From JAOPZW01 sp963764585 (GTDB lineage Bacteria > Actinomycetota > Thermoleophilia > Solirubrobacterales > Solirubrobacteraceae): a stretch of 64,000 nt of DNA. The stretch's first letter is position 1, and each line of letters opens with the position of its first letter. Below, one piece after another: positions 15,792 through 25,695 of the stretch. The stretch spans positions 1 to 64,000 of the forward strand of contig CAVXTB010000004.1 of assembly GCA_963764585.1 (NCBI GenBank), written 5' to 3'. Both the position numbers and the translations under genes were made by a program. Below the pieces are notes generated by a model that had not been told where the DNA came from, made no database searches, and saw only the letters and a program-made list of their open reading frames with translations.

Positions 15792-16313
15792 CTAGATCTT
15801 CTTCACCTGGTCGAAGCCGACCTCGACCGGAGTCTCGCGGCCGAAGATTGACACAAGCACCTTGAGCTTCTGCGCGTCCTGGTTGATCTCCGAGATCTCG
15901 CCTGAGAAATCCGAGAGCGGCCCGGACACCACCTTGACCGACTCGCCGATCGAGAACTGCGCCTTGGTGGCGACCTTCTGCGCGACCTCGCGGTGCAGCA
16001 GGCGATCGACCTCGGGCTGGGTCAGCGGCACCGGCTCGTTGGAGGCGCCGACGAAGCCGGTGACCCCGGGCGTGCCCTTGACGAGCTGCCACGAGTCGTC
16101 GTTGAGCTCCATGTTCACCAGCACGTAGCCGGGCATCGTGCGCTTCTCGACGGGCACCTTCTGGTTGTCCTTCATCTCGGTCACCGTCTCGGTGGGGACG
16201 ACGACCTGGCGCACGGCGCGCTTCTGGTTCAGCGAGACCACGCGGTGCTCGAGGTTCTGCTTGACCTTGTTCTCGTGCCCGGAGTAGGTGTTGACGACGT
16301 ACCAGCGATACAT
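15792..16313 (-). CDS. nusG: transcription termination/antitermination factor NusG
   Basis: A 173-aa NusG. The NGN domain begins MYRWYVVNTYSGHE and contains the conserved MPGYVLV. The C-terminal KOW domain (from about residue 120) reads IGESVKVVSGPLSDFSGEI and binds Rho or S10. There is no large insertion such as some actinobacteria show. It lies between secE and rplK, the standard order. Confidence 0.98.
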   Translation of the reverse strand: MYRWYVVNTYSGHENKVKQNLEHRVVSLNQKRAVRQVVVPTETVTEMKDNQKVPVEKRTMPGYVLVNMELNDDSWQLVKGTPGVTGFVGASNEPVPLTQPEVDRLLHREVAQKVATKAQFSIGESVKVVSGPLSDFSGEISEINQDAQKLKVLVSIFGRETPVEVGFDQVKKI

Positions 16314-16334
16314 GGATTCAGGGAAGTCTTCTTC

Positions 16335-16892
16335 TCAGATGATGGCGTTGACGATCTGCTTGGCGACCCAGTCGGCGACGCCCAGGTACAGGCCGGCGAT
16401 GATGACGAAGCCGATGACCACGCCGGTCGCCTGGGCGACCTGACGGCGGTCGGGCCACTGCACGCGCTGCAGCTCGGCCCATGAGGCGCGCAGGAAGCCG
16501 ATGAAGCGTCCCGCGCCCTTGCGCGTCGGCGCGCCGGGAGTGGCGGCGTGGCGGCGGGCGGGAGGCCCAGCCCCGGCGGCCTCCTCCTCCAGGGTAGCGT
16601 CATCGACCTCGTCCTCGAGCTCGTCGAACTCCTCGTCGTCGAGCTCCTCCGGCGAGGCCTCGGCCTCGCCGAACGCGCGGCGCGCCGCGTCGGGGTCCTC
16701 GTCCTCGCCGAAGGCGTCGGCCGGCTCACCCTCCGCGCCGGCAACCAGCGCGGCCTCGAACTCGTCGACCTCGCCCGAGGCGTGCTCGAGCTCGCCCGGG
16801 AGGTCGGAGCGATCGAGCTTGGAGCGCGCGGGACCGGGGTTCTGCGCGCGCCGCGCCTTGCGCTGCTTGGCTCGCTGTCGGTCACGGGCCAC
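16335..16892 (-). CDS. secE: preprotein translocase subunit SecE with acidic N-terminal extension
   Basis: The small essential SecYEG subunit. The family core occupies only the last 65 residues: an amphipathic helix (FIGFLRASWAELQRVQWPDR) followed by one membrane helix (VVIGFVIIAGLYLGVADW). The 185-aa length comes from a cytoplasmic extension: first basic (RQRAKQRKARRAQ), then about 80 residues rich in Glu, Asp and Ala. SecE of 60-140 aa is usual, so this extension is long. It is flanked by rpmG and nusG. Confidence 0.95.
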   Translation of the reverse strand: MARDRQRAKQRKARRAQNPGPARSKLDRSDLPGELEHASGEVDEFEAALVAGAEGEPADAFGEDEDPDAARRAFGEAEASPEELDDEEFDELEDEVDDATLEEEAAGAGPPARRHAATPGAPTRKGAGRFIGFLRASWAELQRVQWPDRRQVAQATGVVIGFVIIAGLYLGVADWVAKQIVNAII

Positions 16893-16907
16893 GGCAGATC
16901 GTCCGCG

Positions 16908-17072
16908 CTAGCGGGTCTCCCGGTGGCTTGTGTGGCAACGGCACCACCTGCAGTACTTGCGCAGGGTGATGCGATCGGGATTGTTGCGCTTGGATTTGTT
17001 CGTCTGGTAGTTGCGCCGCTTGCACTCCTCGCAAGCGAGGGTGACAGCGATGCGCACGTCTCCGCGGGCCAT
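16908..17072 (-). CDS. rpmG: 50S ribosomal protein L33 (zinc-binding type)
   Basis: A 54-aa L33 beginning MARGDVRIAVTLACEEC. Both Cys pairs (CEEC near residues 14-17 and CRWC near 41-44) are kept, so this is the zinc-holding form, not the Cys-free form made in zinc shortage. It is first gene of the rpmG-secE-nusG run. The initiator is ATG 17072. Confidence 0.95.
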   Translation of the reverse strand: MARGDVRIAVTLACEECKRRNYQTNKSKRNNPDRITLRKYCRWCRCHTSHRETR

Positions 17073-17112
17073 CTGGCAGCTCCGTGGTAGAGGAGGTTGG
17101 TCGGCCGACGCG

Positions 17113-17162
17113 GCCCGGGACAAAGGAAAGACCCGCCCCGGGCGAGTCAGCAAGCGAGTGTA
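17113..17162 (-). promoter_or_regulatory. leader hairpin and possible -10 upstream of rpmG
   Basis: GCCCGGG (17113-17119) and CCCGGGC (17137-17143) form a stem in the leader of the rpmG-secE-nusG transcript. Just upstream, TACACT (minus strand, 17157-17162) is a fair -10 hexamer, but no good -35 is visible. No tRNA gene is found here, although one often accompanies this operon. Confidence 0.3.
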
Positions 17163-17204
17163 GCGCGAAGCGGGCGTGCGCGCCGCCGCGGTGTGGCGCG
17201 AAGC

Positions 17205-17238
17205 GACGTCCTCCGGGGCCCCACCCCCGGAGGACGTC
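17205..17238 (-). terminator. strong hairpin terminator downstream of the FHA gene
   Basis: GACGTCCTCCGGGG (17205-17218) and CCCCGGAGGACGTC (17225-17238) are a perfect 14-bp inverted repeat with a six-base loop. It lies 75 bp beyond the FHA gene stop and before the rpmG promoter region. It should stop read-through into the ribosomal operon. Confidence 0.65.
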
Positions 17239-17312
17239 TGTTCCCAACGAACCCCCCTGATCACTGCTTGCGTCCGTGCTGAGGTCAGCCTGCCGTGTGG
17301 GCGGGCGCGCCA

Positions 17313-18032
17313 CTAGGCACCCAAGGGCTGGTTCGGCTGACCCTGCAGGTCCGCCGCGCTGACCAGGCCGGCCTGCAGCGCCAGCTCGGCGAGCCGCAGG
17401 CGCTTCTCGTTCTGGCCGAGGTCCTCCAGGCCGAAGCGCCCGAACAGGGCGCGCAGGTGGGTCTTGACGGCCTGGACGGTCAGGAACAGCTCGGCGGCGA
17501 TCTGCTTGTTGGTCGCCGGGCGCGCCCACGGGTCGCCGTCGGCGAACGGGCGGCACAGGGCGACGAGGACGCGCCGCTGGGCGTCGGACACCGTCACGAG
17601 CGCCGCGACGCCGTGCGAGACGCGCGTCGTCGTGGCCGCGCGACCGCGACTGGGGGCGCGGAAGACCAGGCGCGTGCCGCCCAGGCGCAGCTCGTCTGCG
17701 TCCTCCAGGCGCCGGCGGCCGCGCAGGCGCTTGCCGTTGACGAACGAGCCGTTGCGCGACAGGCCGTCGTCGACGAGCGCCCAGCTGTCGCCGACGCGCT
17801 CGAGCTCGGCGTGCAGGCGCGAGACGCGATCGTCCCAGTCCAGCGCCAGGTCGACGCCCTCGCCGCGCCCGATGGTCAGGCGATCGCCCGCCGCCGCCAG
17901 GCGCACGAGCCGCTGCGTGCCCGCGCCGTCGCGCAGCAGCAGGAACGGCGTGCCGTCGCGCTCGGCGCGGATGCGCTCCTGCAGCTCGGCCGGTGAGGCG
18001 GGATGGGGGTTGAGCGGCGAGCTCCTCGGCAC
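17313..18032 (-). CDS. FHA-domain protein with C-terminal helix-turn-helix-like region
   Basis: A 239-aa phosphothreonine-binding regulator candidate. The FHA domain spans about residues 50-125 with the hallmark pieces IGRGEG, SRLHAEL and SRNGSFVNGKRL. The C-terminal part (about 145-225) contains TNKQIAAELFLTVQAVKTHLRALF, very like the recognition helices of LuxR-type or BTAD-adjacent regulators. This suggests a DNA-binding protein controlled by Ser/Thr phosphorylation. I start at GTG 18032. Longer versions run back into the tandem-repeat region and look non-coding. The partner kinase is not in the window. Confidence 0.8.
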   Translation of the reverse strand: MPRSSPLNPHPASPAELQERIRAERDGTPFLLLRDGAGTQRLVRLAAAGDRLTIGRGEGVDLALDWDDRVSRLHAELERVGDSWALVDDGLSRNGSFVNGKRLRGRRRLEDADELRLGGTRLVFRAPSRGRAATTTRVSHGVAALVTVSDAQRRVLVALCRPFADGDPWARPATNKQIAAELFLTVQAVKTHLRALFGRFGLEDLGQNEKRLRLAELALQAGLVSAADLQGQPNQPLGA

Positions 18033-18105
18033 GGTCGGACCGACCGTACACCGGCTCAGGCGCGCGCGCTCATCCGCCAGCGCGGCGCGCGAGACGTGGT
18101 CGATT

Positions 18106-18124
18106 GGTGTTGCAGGACAACACC
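18106..18124. repeat. small inverted repeat GGTGTTG / CAACACC
   Basis: Seven-base arms at 18106-18112 and 18118-18124 with a five-base loop. The stem can be continued by TT/AA pairs across one bulged base. It lies in the 239-bp spacer upstream of the FHA gene and could be an operator or a leader hairpin. Confidence 0.35.
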
Positions 18125-18153
18125 CAACGACCACTCCTGGGAGCGACGCACGC

Positions 18154-18261
18154 GCCAGCTCCCACTCACCCTCAATGCCATACGCCGCGCGGCACCGCCA
18201 GCGCGAGCCAGCTCCCACTCACCCTCAATGCCATACGCCGCGCGGCACCGCCAGCGCGAGC
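18154..18261. repeat. perfect 53-bp tandem duplication
   Basis: A 53-bp unit (18154-18206) is repeated immediately and without mismatch at 18207-18259, with two further matching bases. Each copy holds the perfect palindrome GCCGCGCGGC. The unit is not a multiple of three and lies between the transglutaminase stop and the FHA gene start, so it is not coding. Complete identity implies a recent slippage or duplication. Confidence 0.9.
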
Positions 18262-18271
18262 GGATGACCGC

Positions 18272-19147
18272 CTATGCGCGCGCGCTGGCCTGCGGGTCGA
18301 GCCGCGTCATCGTCACCGACGCGTCGAGCTCGGCGGCCGCCGCGCCCCGAAAGACGCCCTTGATCGGCGGCACGTCGGCGTACGTGCGCCCGTGGCCGAT
18401 CTTGACGTGCGTCTCGCCGGCCATCCGGCGGTTGGTGGGGTCGACGCCGACCCACACCGGCTCGCCGCGCTTGCCGCCGCCGGGCAGCAGCGCCTCCAGC
18501 CACGCATGGGTGTCGACCTCGACGGAGTCGTCGCCGCCGGCCTCCGGCGCGGCCCACAGGTAGCCCGAGACGTAGCGCGCGGCGATCCCGCGCCGGCGCA
18601 GGAGCAGCAGGCCGAGGTGCACGAAGTCCTGGCAGACGCCGGCCCCGGCGTCGAGCAGGTCCTGGATCGACGAGCCGACGTAGGTCGCGCCCTGGCGGTA
18701 CTCGAAGCGATCGGGGATCAGCTCGCTGAGCAGCCGCACGCAGGCCAGCGGGCTGCGGGCGCGCGAGGCCTCGAACAGCTCGTCGACCGCGCCGTTCTCG
18801 GGCTCGTCGTCGCCCGGGAGCAGGAACTCGCCGCCGGCCGACTCGTAGCCGGAGCCCTCGATCGCCTCCCAGCCGTCGTCGGGCGGCTCGGGCGGCTCGG
18901 CGGTGACGACGTGGGCGCGCACGTCGATGGACAGGTGGTCGTGCGGCTGGGCGACGCCGAACTCGATCACCTCGGTGCCGAAGTAGTCCAGATGGCGCTG
19001 CAGGCGCGCCTCGGGGTCGACGCGCACGTGGAAGTCGTCGACGCGCTGGGTCGAGGTCGTCGCCGGGCGCACGCGCAGCGCGTTGAGGTTGTCGGTGACC
19101 TGACCGTCGTAGCGGTACTCGGTCAGGTAGCGGATGGCGAAGTTCAT
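18272..19147 (-). CDS. transglutaminase-like family protein (COG1305, circularly-permuted-ATP-grasp associated)
   Basis: A cytoplasmic papain-fold protein of 291 aa. The N-terminal half is the usual beta-rich region beginning MNFAIRYLTEYRYDG. The catalytic triad is readable as C172 in GAGVCQDFVH, H214 in DTHAWLEAL and D236 in GVDPTNRR. No signal peptide is seen. It is the last gene of the set ATP-grasp - alpha-E - transglutaminase, a conserved trio proposed in the literature on amidoligases to make or break peptide or amide linkages. The substrate is unknown. Confidence 0.9.
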   Translation of the reverse strand: MNFAIRYLTEYRYDGQVTDNLNALRVRPATTSTQRVDDFHVRVDPEARLQRHLDYFGTEVIEFGVAQPHDHLSIDVRAHVVTAEPPEPPDDGWEAIEGSGYESAGGEFLLPGDDEPENGAVDELFEASRARSPLACVRLLSELIPDRFEYRQGATYVGSSIQDLLDAGAGVCQDFVHLGLLLLRRRGIAARYVSGYLWAAPEAGGDDSVEVDTHAWLEALLPGGGKRGEPVWVGVDPTNRRMAGETHVKIGHGRTYADVPPIKGVFRGAAAAELDASVTMTRLDPQASARA

Positions 19148-19162
19148 GTAAGGAGAGTGCTC

Positions 19163-19183
19163 CGCGGGGCATCGGGCCCCGCG
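19163..19183. repeat. hairpin between the alpha-E and transglutaminase genes
   Basis: CGCGGGGC (19163-19170) and GCCCCGCG (19176-19183) form an 8-bp stem with a five-base loop in the 39-bp spacer. On the minus strand it could slow or partly terminate transcription before the transglutaminase gene. There is no U-tract on that side. Confidence 0.4.
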
Positions 19184-19186
19184 TTC

Positions 19187-20155
19187 TTACCCAGTTTGCC
19201 GGCCTCCGGCCGTCATTAACGATCCCAACGCCCCGGCGAAGTATCTGTCGGCGATGTCACGGTCGACGCGGACCAGCTCCTCCTGGACCGACGCGCAGAT
19301 GGCATGCAGGTCGGCGCCGTCGGCCTCGGCGCGCCCGCGGAACTCGAGGTCCGCGCTCAGGCGCTGCAGGCGCAGGACGGGCTCGGAGTTGCGCGGGTTG
19401 GCGTCGGCGCGGTGCAGGGCGTTGTGCACGGCGTCGACCGACGCGGCCACCGAATCGGGGTAGCTGCGCTCGAAGAGCAGGAAGCGCGCGACGGGCAGCG
19501 CATTGGGCGGCGCGGGCACCGCGCGGCGGTAGGCCTGGAAGCCGCCGACCGCCTGCAGCAGCGCGAGCGCCTGGCCGCGCTCGGCCGTGCTCGCCGCCCT
19601 GGGCACGACCGGCGGCAGCGCGACGCGCAGCATGCGCAGGACCATGTCGCCGGACTCGATGCGCCCGCCGGCCGACAGGAAGGCCGAGGCCTCGTCGCGC
19701 AGCATCGTGCGCGAGGTCAGCCCCCAGAACAGCGCGCAGCGCTCCTTGACGTAGCCGTAGACCGAGTAGGGCCCCGAGCGCAGGCGCGCGCTGAGGTCGC
19801 GCTCCATCAGCTCGAGGTTGGTCGTGTTGACCGCCTCCCACATCTCCGCCGAGATCACGTCGCGCACCGTGCGCGCGCCCTCTCGCGCGCGCGTGATGCA
19901 CGCCATCACCGAGGTCGGGTTGTCGGGCTCGAGCGTCAGCGCGCGCAGGACCTCGTCGCGGCGCGCCGGACCGTCCTCCGGAGGCGCGCCCATGATCGCC
20001 AGCAGCGACGACCAGTCGAGCGTGACGCCGGCGGGGTCGTCGGGGCGCCCCTGCAGCGAGGCCTGGAAGACGCCGTCGAGCATGCGCGCGGTGTGCTCCG
20101 CGCGCGCGAGGCTGCGCCCCAGCCAGAACAGCTCGTGAGCTATCCGAGCGAGCAC
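19187..20155 (-). CDS. alpha-E domain protein (COG2307)
   Basis: An all-helical protein of about 322 aa of the alpha-E (DUF403) family. It starts LARIAHELFWLGRSLARAEHTARML and contains the usual MWEAVNTTNLEL and YVKERCALFWGL segments. The probable start is GTG 20155, which overlaps the end of the ATP-grasp gene by 16 bp. The upstream sequence is a CAG-rich tract, not a purine ribosome-binding site, so initiation may depend on translational coupling. Its role is not established. It always accompanies the circularly permuted ATP-grasp and is thought to act as a partner of that ligase. Confidence 0.9.
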   Translation of the reverse strand: MLARIAHELFWLGRSLARAEHTARMLDGVFQASLQGRPDDPAGVTLDWSSLLAIMGAPPEDGPARRDEVLRALTLEPDNPTSVMACITRAREGARTVRDVISAEMWEAVNTTNLELMERDLSARLRSGPYSVYGYVKERCALFWGLTSRTMLRDEASAFLSAGGRIESGDMVLRMLRVALPPVVPRAASTAERGQALALLQAVGGFQAYRRAVPAPPNALPVARFLLFERSYPDSVAASVDAVHNALHRADANPRNSEPVLRLQRLSADLEFRGRAEADGADLHAICASVQEELVRVDRDIADRYFAGALGSLMTAGGRQTG

Positions 20156-21723
20156 TGCTGCTGCTGTTGCTGCTGCCCGACCCAGTGCCCGGCATAGCGC
20201 AGGTCGGGCATCGTCGGCGGCACCGCGAGCATGCCCTCCGCGTCGGCGCGGTCTGAGTCCTGGCCGTCCTCGAGCACCCACGTGTCCTTCGAGCCGCCGC
20301 CGCGCGAGGAGTTGACGATCATCGAGCCCTCGATCAGCGCCACGCGGGTCAGGCCGCCGGGGACGATCTTGATGTCCTCGCCGAAGACGGCGAACGGCCG
20401 CAGGTCGACGTGGCGCGGCGCCAGGCGCCCGTCGATGCCGGCCGTGGGCACCGTCGAGAGCTTGACGAGCTCCTGCGCGATCCAGCGCTCGGGATGGGCG
20501 CGGATGACGTCGGCCAGGCCCGTGAGCTCGTCGGGCGGCGTCGTCGGGCCGATGAAGACGCCCTTGCCGCCCGACTCGCCGGTCGGCTTGACGACGAGCT
20601 CGTCGAGGTGGGCGAGCACGTGCTCGCGCTGGTCGCGGTCCTCGAGCAGGTACGTCGTGACGTTCGAGAGGATCGGCTCCTCGCCCAGATAGAAGCGGAT
20701 CATCTCCGGCACGTAGTGGTAGACGGCCTTGTCGTCGGCCACGCCCGTGCCGAAGGCGTTGGCGACGGCGACCGTCCCCGCGCGATACGCGCGCACGAGC
20801 CCCGGCACGCCGAGCATCGAGTCGGGCCGGAACTCCAGCGGGTCGACGAAGTCGTCGTCGAGGCGGCGGTAGACCGCGTGCACGCGCTCCAGGCCATCGG
20901 TCGTGCGCATGTAGAGCACGTCGTCGCGGACGACGAGGTCGGATGCCTCGACGAGCTCGACGCCCATCTGGCGGGCCAGGAAGGCGTGCTCGAAGTAGGC
21001 AGAGTTGAACGGGCCCGGCGTCCACACGACCACGGTCGCCTCGGCGTCGGCGCTCGGCGCGACCGCGCGCAGCGCCGCGAGCAGAAGCTGCGGGTAGTGG
21101 TCCACCGGGCGCACGCGGTACTGCGCGAACAGCTCGGGGACCAGGCGCGTCATCGCCACGCGGTTCTCGAGCACGTAGGAGATCCCCGACGGCGTGCGGA
21201 CGTTGTCCTCGAGGACCTTCCAGGTCCCGTCGGCGTCGCGCACGAGGTCGCAGCCGGCGACGTGCGTGTAGACGCCGCCCGGCGGGCGGATGCCGTGGAC
21301 CGCGCGCGCGAAGTGGCTGCGCGACACCACCAGCCGCCACGGCACGATCCCCGCCCGCACGATCTCGCGCGCGTGGTAGACGTCGTCGACGAACGCGTTG
21401 AGCGCGCGGATGCGCTGGGCCAGGCCGCGCTTGATCGGGATCCACTCCGCGGCCGGGATGATCCGCGGCACGAGGTCCAGCGGGAACGGCCGGTCCTTCG
21501 GCCCGTCCTCGCCGGTGAGCTCGAACGTGATCCCCTGCTGGAGGAAGATCGCGTCGCGCCGGCGGCCGGCCGCGGCGAGGTGCTCGGGCCCCATCTCCTC
21601 GAGCGCGGCCACGAGGTCTGCCGCGTAGGCGGCCGCGGCGCCGTCGGTGCCCGAGAAGACCTCGTCGAGGAACCCGTCGCGGGAGCGGTAGTCGAGCGGA
21701 GCGATGATGGGCTCGGAGGCCAT
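20140..21723 (-). CDS. circularly permuted ATP-grasp protein (COG2308)
   Basis: A predicted amide- or peptide-bond-forming ligase of 527 aa. Characteristic pieces are ALNAFVDDVYH, GCDLVRDADGTWKVLEDNVRTPSG, the glycine-rich GESGGKGVFIGP, LRPFAVFGEDI and SRGGGSKDTWVL. I start at ATG 21723 (MASEPIIAPLDY), preceded by AAGGA about 11 nt away. The C-terminus ends in an odd run of seven Gln followed by CSLG, encoded by a CAG/CAA tract at the overlap with the alpha-E gene. It acts with the alpha-E and transglutaminase proteins encoded next to it. An 88-bp gap separates it from the vWA gene upstream. Confidence 0.92.
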   Translation of the reverse strand: MASEPIIAPLDYRSRDGFLDEVFSGTDGAAAAYAADLVAALEEMGPEHLAAAGRRRDAIFLQQGITFELTGEDGPKDRPFPLDLVPRIIPAAEWIPIKRGLAQRIRALNAFVDDVYHAREIVRAGIVPWRLVVSRSHFARAVHGIRPPGGVYTHVAGCDLVRDADGTWKVLEDNVRTPSGISYVLENRVAMTRLVPELFAQYRVRPVDHYPQLLLAALRAVAPSADAEATVVVWTPGPFNSAYFEHAFLARQMGVELVEASDLVVRDDVLYMRTTDGLERVHAVYRRLDDDFVDPLEFRPDSMLGVPGLVRAYRAGTVAVANAFGTGVADDKAVYHYVPEMIRFYLGEEPILSNVTTYLLEDRDQREHVLAHLDELVVKPTGESGGKGVFIGPTTPPDELTGLADVIRAHPERWIAQELVKLSTVPTAGIDGRLAPRHVDLRPFAVFGEDIKIVPGGLTRVALIEGSMIVNSSRGGGSKDTWVLEDGQDSDRADAEGMLAVPPTMPDLRYAGHWVGQQQQQQQCSLG

Positions 21724-21811
21724 CGCGCGTGTGATCCTTGCACCGTTGACGCGCGGAAGGCACCAGCCGCGCGGGCCAGATCGGCGCTCCACGCGGTCGA
21801 GTCGGCGACGC

Positions 21812-22762
21812 CTACGGCAGGCGCCCGGCCCAGCGCATCGAGGCAAGGCCCGCGCCGAGCAGCAGGATGAGCCCACCGATCGCGTAGCTCGACGTGACTT
21901 CCTTGAGCTTCTTCTTGGTCCCCAGCTGCGAGCCGAGCGCGTTGTAGATCGAGCTCAGGCGGTCGGAGTCCTCGGCCGTGTAGGCCTTGCCGCCGGAGAC
22001 CCGCGAGATCGCGCGCAGCGTCTCGGGATCGGGGCCCACGACGAGCGGCGAGCCGAACGGGTTGGGGTTGGGCACCGTGGCGTCGCGGGAGCCCAGCGCG
22101 ACCGTGTAGATCGGGATCTTCTGCTGGCCGGCGATCCGCGCGATCGGCACCGGGTCCGGGCCGGTCGTCGTCTTGCCGTCGGAGAGCAGGACGATCGCCG
22201 ACGGCGGGCGCTTGCCGTTCTGGCGGTCGTTGCGCAGCGCGTCGATGGCGACCTGCAGCGCATCGCCGGTGGCGGTCGCGCCGTCGGCGATCTGGCCGTC
22301 GATGATGCGGCGCGCGTCGTCGTGGTCGTTGCTCGGCGCCTGCACGGCGTCGGGCGCGTCGGAGTAGGCGACCGCGCCGACGCGGACCGGCCCGGGCAGC
22401 TTGTCCAGGAACGCGCGGGCCGCACGCTGAGCCGCCGCCAGTCGGTTGGGCTCGACGTCGGTGGCCGACATCGAGCGCGAGTGGTCGGTGACGAGCATGA
22501 TCGTCGCGCGCTCGATCGGCACGGCGACGGTCTTCTGCGGCTTGGCCATCGCGAGCACGAGCGCGGCGAGCGACGCCAGCGCGAGCGCCGCGGGCAGGTG
22601 GCGCCGCCAAGCCGGCGTCGTGCCGGCCGCGGCCTTGAGCGCCGGCACCGCGGTGAAGCGCACGGCGTACTTCTTGGCGCGCTGGCGACTGGCGACGTAG
22701 GCGGCCGCGGCCAGCGGCACGAGAGCCAGCGCCCACAGCCACGCCGGTGACGCGAAGTTCAT
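21812..22762 (-). CDS. vWA-domain membrane protein (BatA-like), copy 1
   Basis: A protein of 316 aa with two N-terminal membrane helices, a von Willebrand A domain and one C-terminal helix. The metal site is complete: D-x-S-x-S in TDHSRSMSATD, the Thr in GATATGDAL and the Asp in LLSDGKT. The layout is that of BatA (N-terminal BatA/aerotolerance-type segment). Its ATG overlaps the DUF58 stop (ATGA). It is about the same size and order as the second copy at 24730, so the two arose by duplication or act as a heteropair. Confidence 0.9.
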   Translation of the reverse strand: MNFASPAWLWALALVPLAAAAYVASRQRAKKYAVRFTAVPALKAAAGTTPAWRRHLPAALALASLAALVLAMAKPQKTVAVPIERATIMLVTDHSRSMSATDVEPNRLAAAQRAARAFLDKLPGPVRVGAVAYSDAPDAVQAPSNDHDDARRIIDGQIADGATATGDALQVAIDALRNDRQNGKRPPSAIVLLSDGKTTTGPDPVPIARIAGQQKIPIYTVALGSRDATVPNPNPFGSPLVVGPDPETLRAISRVSGGKAYTAEDSDRLSSIYNALGSQLGTKKKLKEVTSSYAIGGLILLLGAGLASMRWAGRLP

Positions 22763-23663
22763 CGCAGCCGCCGCCCCAGGTCCAGGAGCCAGTCGCGGTC
22801 GGTCGACAGCGTGACGTGCTCGACGTGCAGCCGGCGCAGCTCGCGCGCGATCTCCTCGCGGCGCTCGCGCTCGAGCTCGGCGAAGCGCTCGCGCACGCGC
22901 CGGCGCGATGTGTCGACCTCGATGCGCTCGCCGGTCTCGGGATCGACGAGCGCCAGGCGCCCGACGGCGGGCAGCTCGCCCTCGCGCGGGTCGGAGACCT
23001 CGACGGCGAGCACCGAGTGGCGGGCGGCGAGCGCGCCGAGCGGGCGCGTCCAGCCGTCGTGCTCGCGGAAGTCGGAGATGACGGCGACGAAGCCGGGCTG
23101 GTTGGCGACCTTGCCGACGCGGCCGAGCGCGTGCGCGAGCGCCTGGGGCTCGTTGTGGCCGTCGGGGGCAACCCCCTCGTCGAGGACGCGCCGCAGCGCG
23201 ACGAAGCCAGGCTTGGAGCCGCGCGGCGGGATGAGGCGCGGCTTGCCGGCGCCGAAGGTCAGCAGCGCCACGCGCCCGGCGCGGCGCACGGCGAGGCGCC
23301 CGAGGACCTGGGCGACGCCCTCGGCGACGTCCGCCTTCAGGCGCTGCGTCGTGCCGAAGGCCATCGACGGCGAGACGTCGAGGACGATCCATGTCGTCAG
23401 CGTGCGCTCGGGGACCTGCAGGCGCACGTGCGGCTCGCCCGTGCGCGCGGTCGCCGACGCGTCGATCTGGCGCACGTCGTCGCCGACCACGTACGGGCGC
23501 AGCTGCGCGAGCTCGGTGCCCGCGCCCATGCCCGCCGCCCGGCGATCGCCGGGCAGCGCGCCCGCCGCGTGGCGCGCGACGACGAGATCGAGCGCGTCGA
23601 CCAGCGGCGCCGGCATGCGGCCCGGGCCCTGGCGGGCGGCGGGGGGCTTGAGGACCCCGTCAC

Positions 23664-23667
<4 letters not shown>
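22759..23667 (-). CDS. DUF58 domain protein (COG1721)
   Basis: A 302-aa soluble DUF58 protein. It has the conserved ELAQLRPYVVGDDVRQIDASATAR near residues 50-75 and a degenerate vWA-like fold after it (VLDVSPSMAFGT, VISDFREHDGW). DUF58 proteins regularly accompany MoxR ATPases and vWA proteins and are thought to be chaperone clients or adaptors. Start GTG 23667 overlaps the MoxR stop (GTGA). GGAGG about 10 nt upstream lies within the MoxR coding end. Confidence 0.92.
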
Positions 23668-24698
<1,031 letters not shown>

Positions 24699-24729
24699 GC
24701 GTTCCTTGGTGTTGGGGTGGGGGGCGGGA

Positions 24730-25695
24730 TCAGATCAGGCGGCCGAACCAGCGCAGCGACATCGCCGCGCCGAGCAGCAGCAGGGCGAGCCCGCCGCCGG
24801 CAAAGCCCGCGGTGATCTCGCGCTTCTCGTTCTTGGTGCCCAGCAGCGAGCCCAGGCGCTTGTAGACGTCGCTGAGCTTGTCCGCGTCGGCGGCCGTGTA
24901 GGCCTTGCCGCCCGATGCGCGGGCGACCTCGGCCATGCCCTGCGGATCAGGCGGCACCTGGCGCGTCTCGGTGCCGCCCTGGCCGCCGGGCCGGGGCACG
25001 GTGATCGTGCCCTGGGCGGTGCCGAGGGCGACGGTGTAGATCGGGATGTGGAGCTTGCGCGCGGCCTGCGCGGCGCCGACGGGATCGGCCTTGCCGGTCG
25101 CGGCGCCGTCGGAGATCAGCACGATCGCCGAGGGCGGGCGCTTGCCGCGCACGCCGGGGGCGCGGCGCAGGATGTTGGTGGCCGCCTGGATCGCCTCGCC
25201 GGTGCCGGTGCCGCCGCGCGCGGTGAGCTGGTCGAGCGCGGCGTTGACCGCCAGGCGGTCGTTCGTCGGCGACGCGAGCACGCGCGGCTTGCTGCTCAGC
25301 GCCATCACGCCGACATTGACGCTCTTGGGCACGCTCGCCACGAAGCGCTTGGCGGCCGCGCGGGCCGCGGCCAGCCGCGTGGGCTTGACGTCGGTGGCCT
25401 CCATCGAGCCGCTGACGTCGGTGACGAGCATGATCGACGCGCGCTCGACCGGCACCGCCACCGTCTTCTCGGGGCGCGCGGCCGCGAGGATGAGGATCGC
25501 CAGCGCGAGCAGGAAGGCGAGCATCGGCACGTGACGGCGCCAGCGCGGGCGGTTGGGCGCCACCGACGGCGCGAGCGCCGGCGCGGCGAACGCCTCGGCG
25601 GCGCGCCGGCGATCGCGCTGGTGCGTGCCGTACAGGAACACCAGGGCCGGGATGGCCACGAGGGCGACGAGGACGAGGGGCGCTGCGAAGCTCAC
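24730..25695 (-). CDS. vWA-domain membrane protein (BatA-like), copy 2
   Basis: A 321-aa protein with the same layout as copy 1: hydrophobic N-terminus, second helix, vWA domain with MIDAS (TDVSGSMEATD, GGTGTGEAI, LISDGAA), C-terminal helix. It differs by a Gly/Gln-rich insertion between the last strands. GTG 25695 overlaps the HtrA stop (GTGA). It probably forms a membrane complex with the MoxR ATPase and copy 1. Confidence 0.9.
   Translation of the reverse strand: MSFAAPLVLVALVAIPALVFLYGTHQRDRRRAAEAFAAPALAPSVAPNRPRWRRHVPMLAFLLALAILILAAARPEKTVAVPVERASIMLVTDVSGSMEATDVKPTRLAAARAAAKRFVASVPKSVNVGVMALSSKPRVLASPTNDRLAVNAALDQLTARGGTGTGEAIQAATNILRRAPGVRGKRPPSAIVLISDGAATGKADPVGAAQAARKLHIPIYTVALGTAQGTITVPRPGGQGGTETRQVPPDPQGMAEVARASGGKAYTAADADKLSDVYKRLGSLLGTKNEKREITAGFAGGGLALLLLGAAMSLRWFGRLI

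Noticed and set aside
17073..17312. tRNA gene expected beside rpmG-secE
   Set aside because: No cloverleaf or T-loop sequence is visible; only two hairpins.
18154..18261. CRISPR array
   Set aside because: Only two units, directly adjacent with no spacers, and no cas genes.
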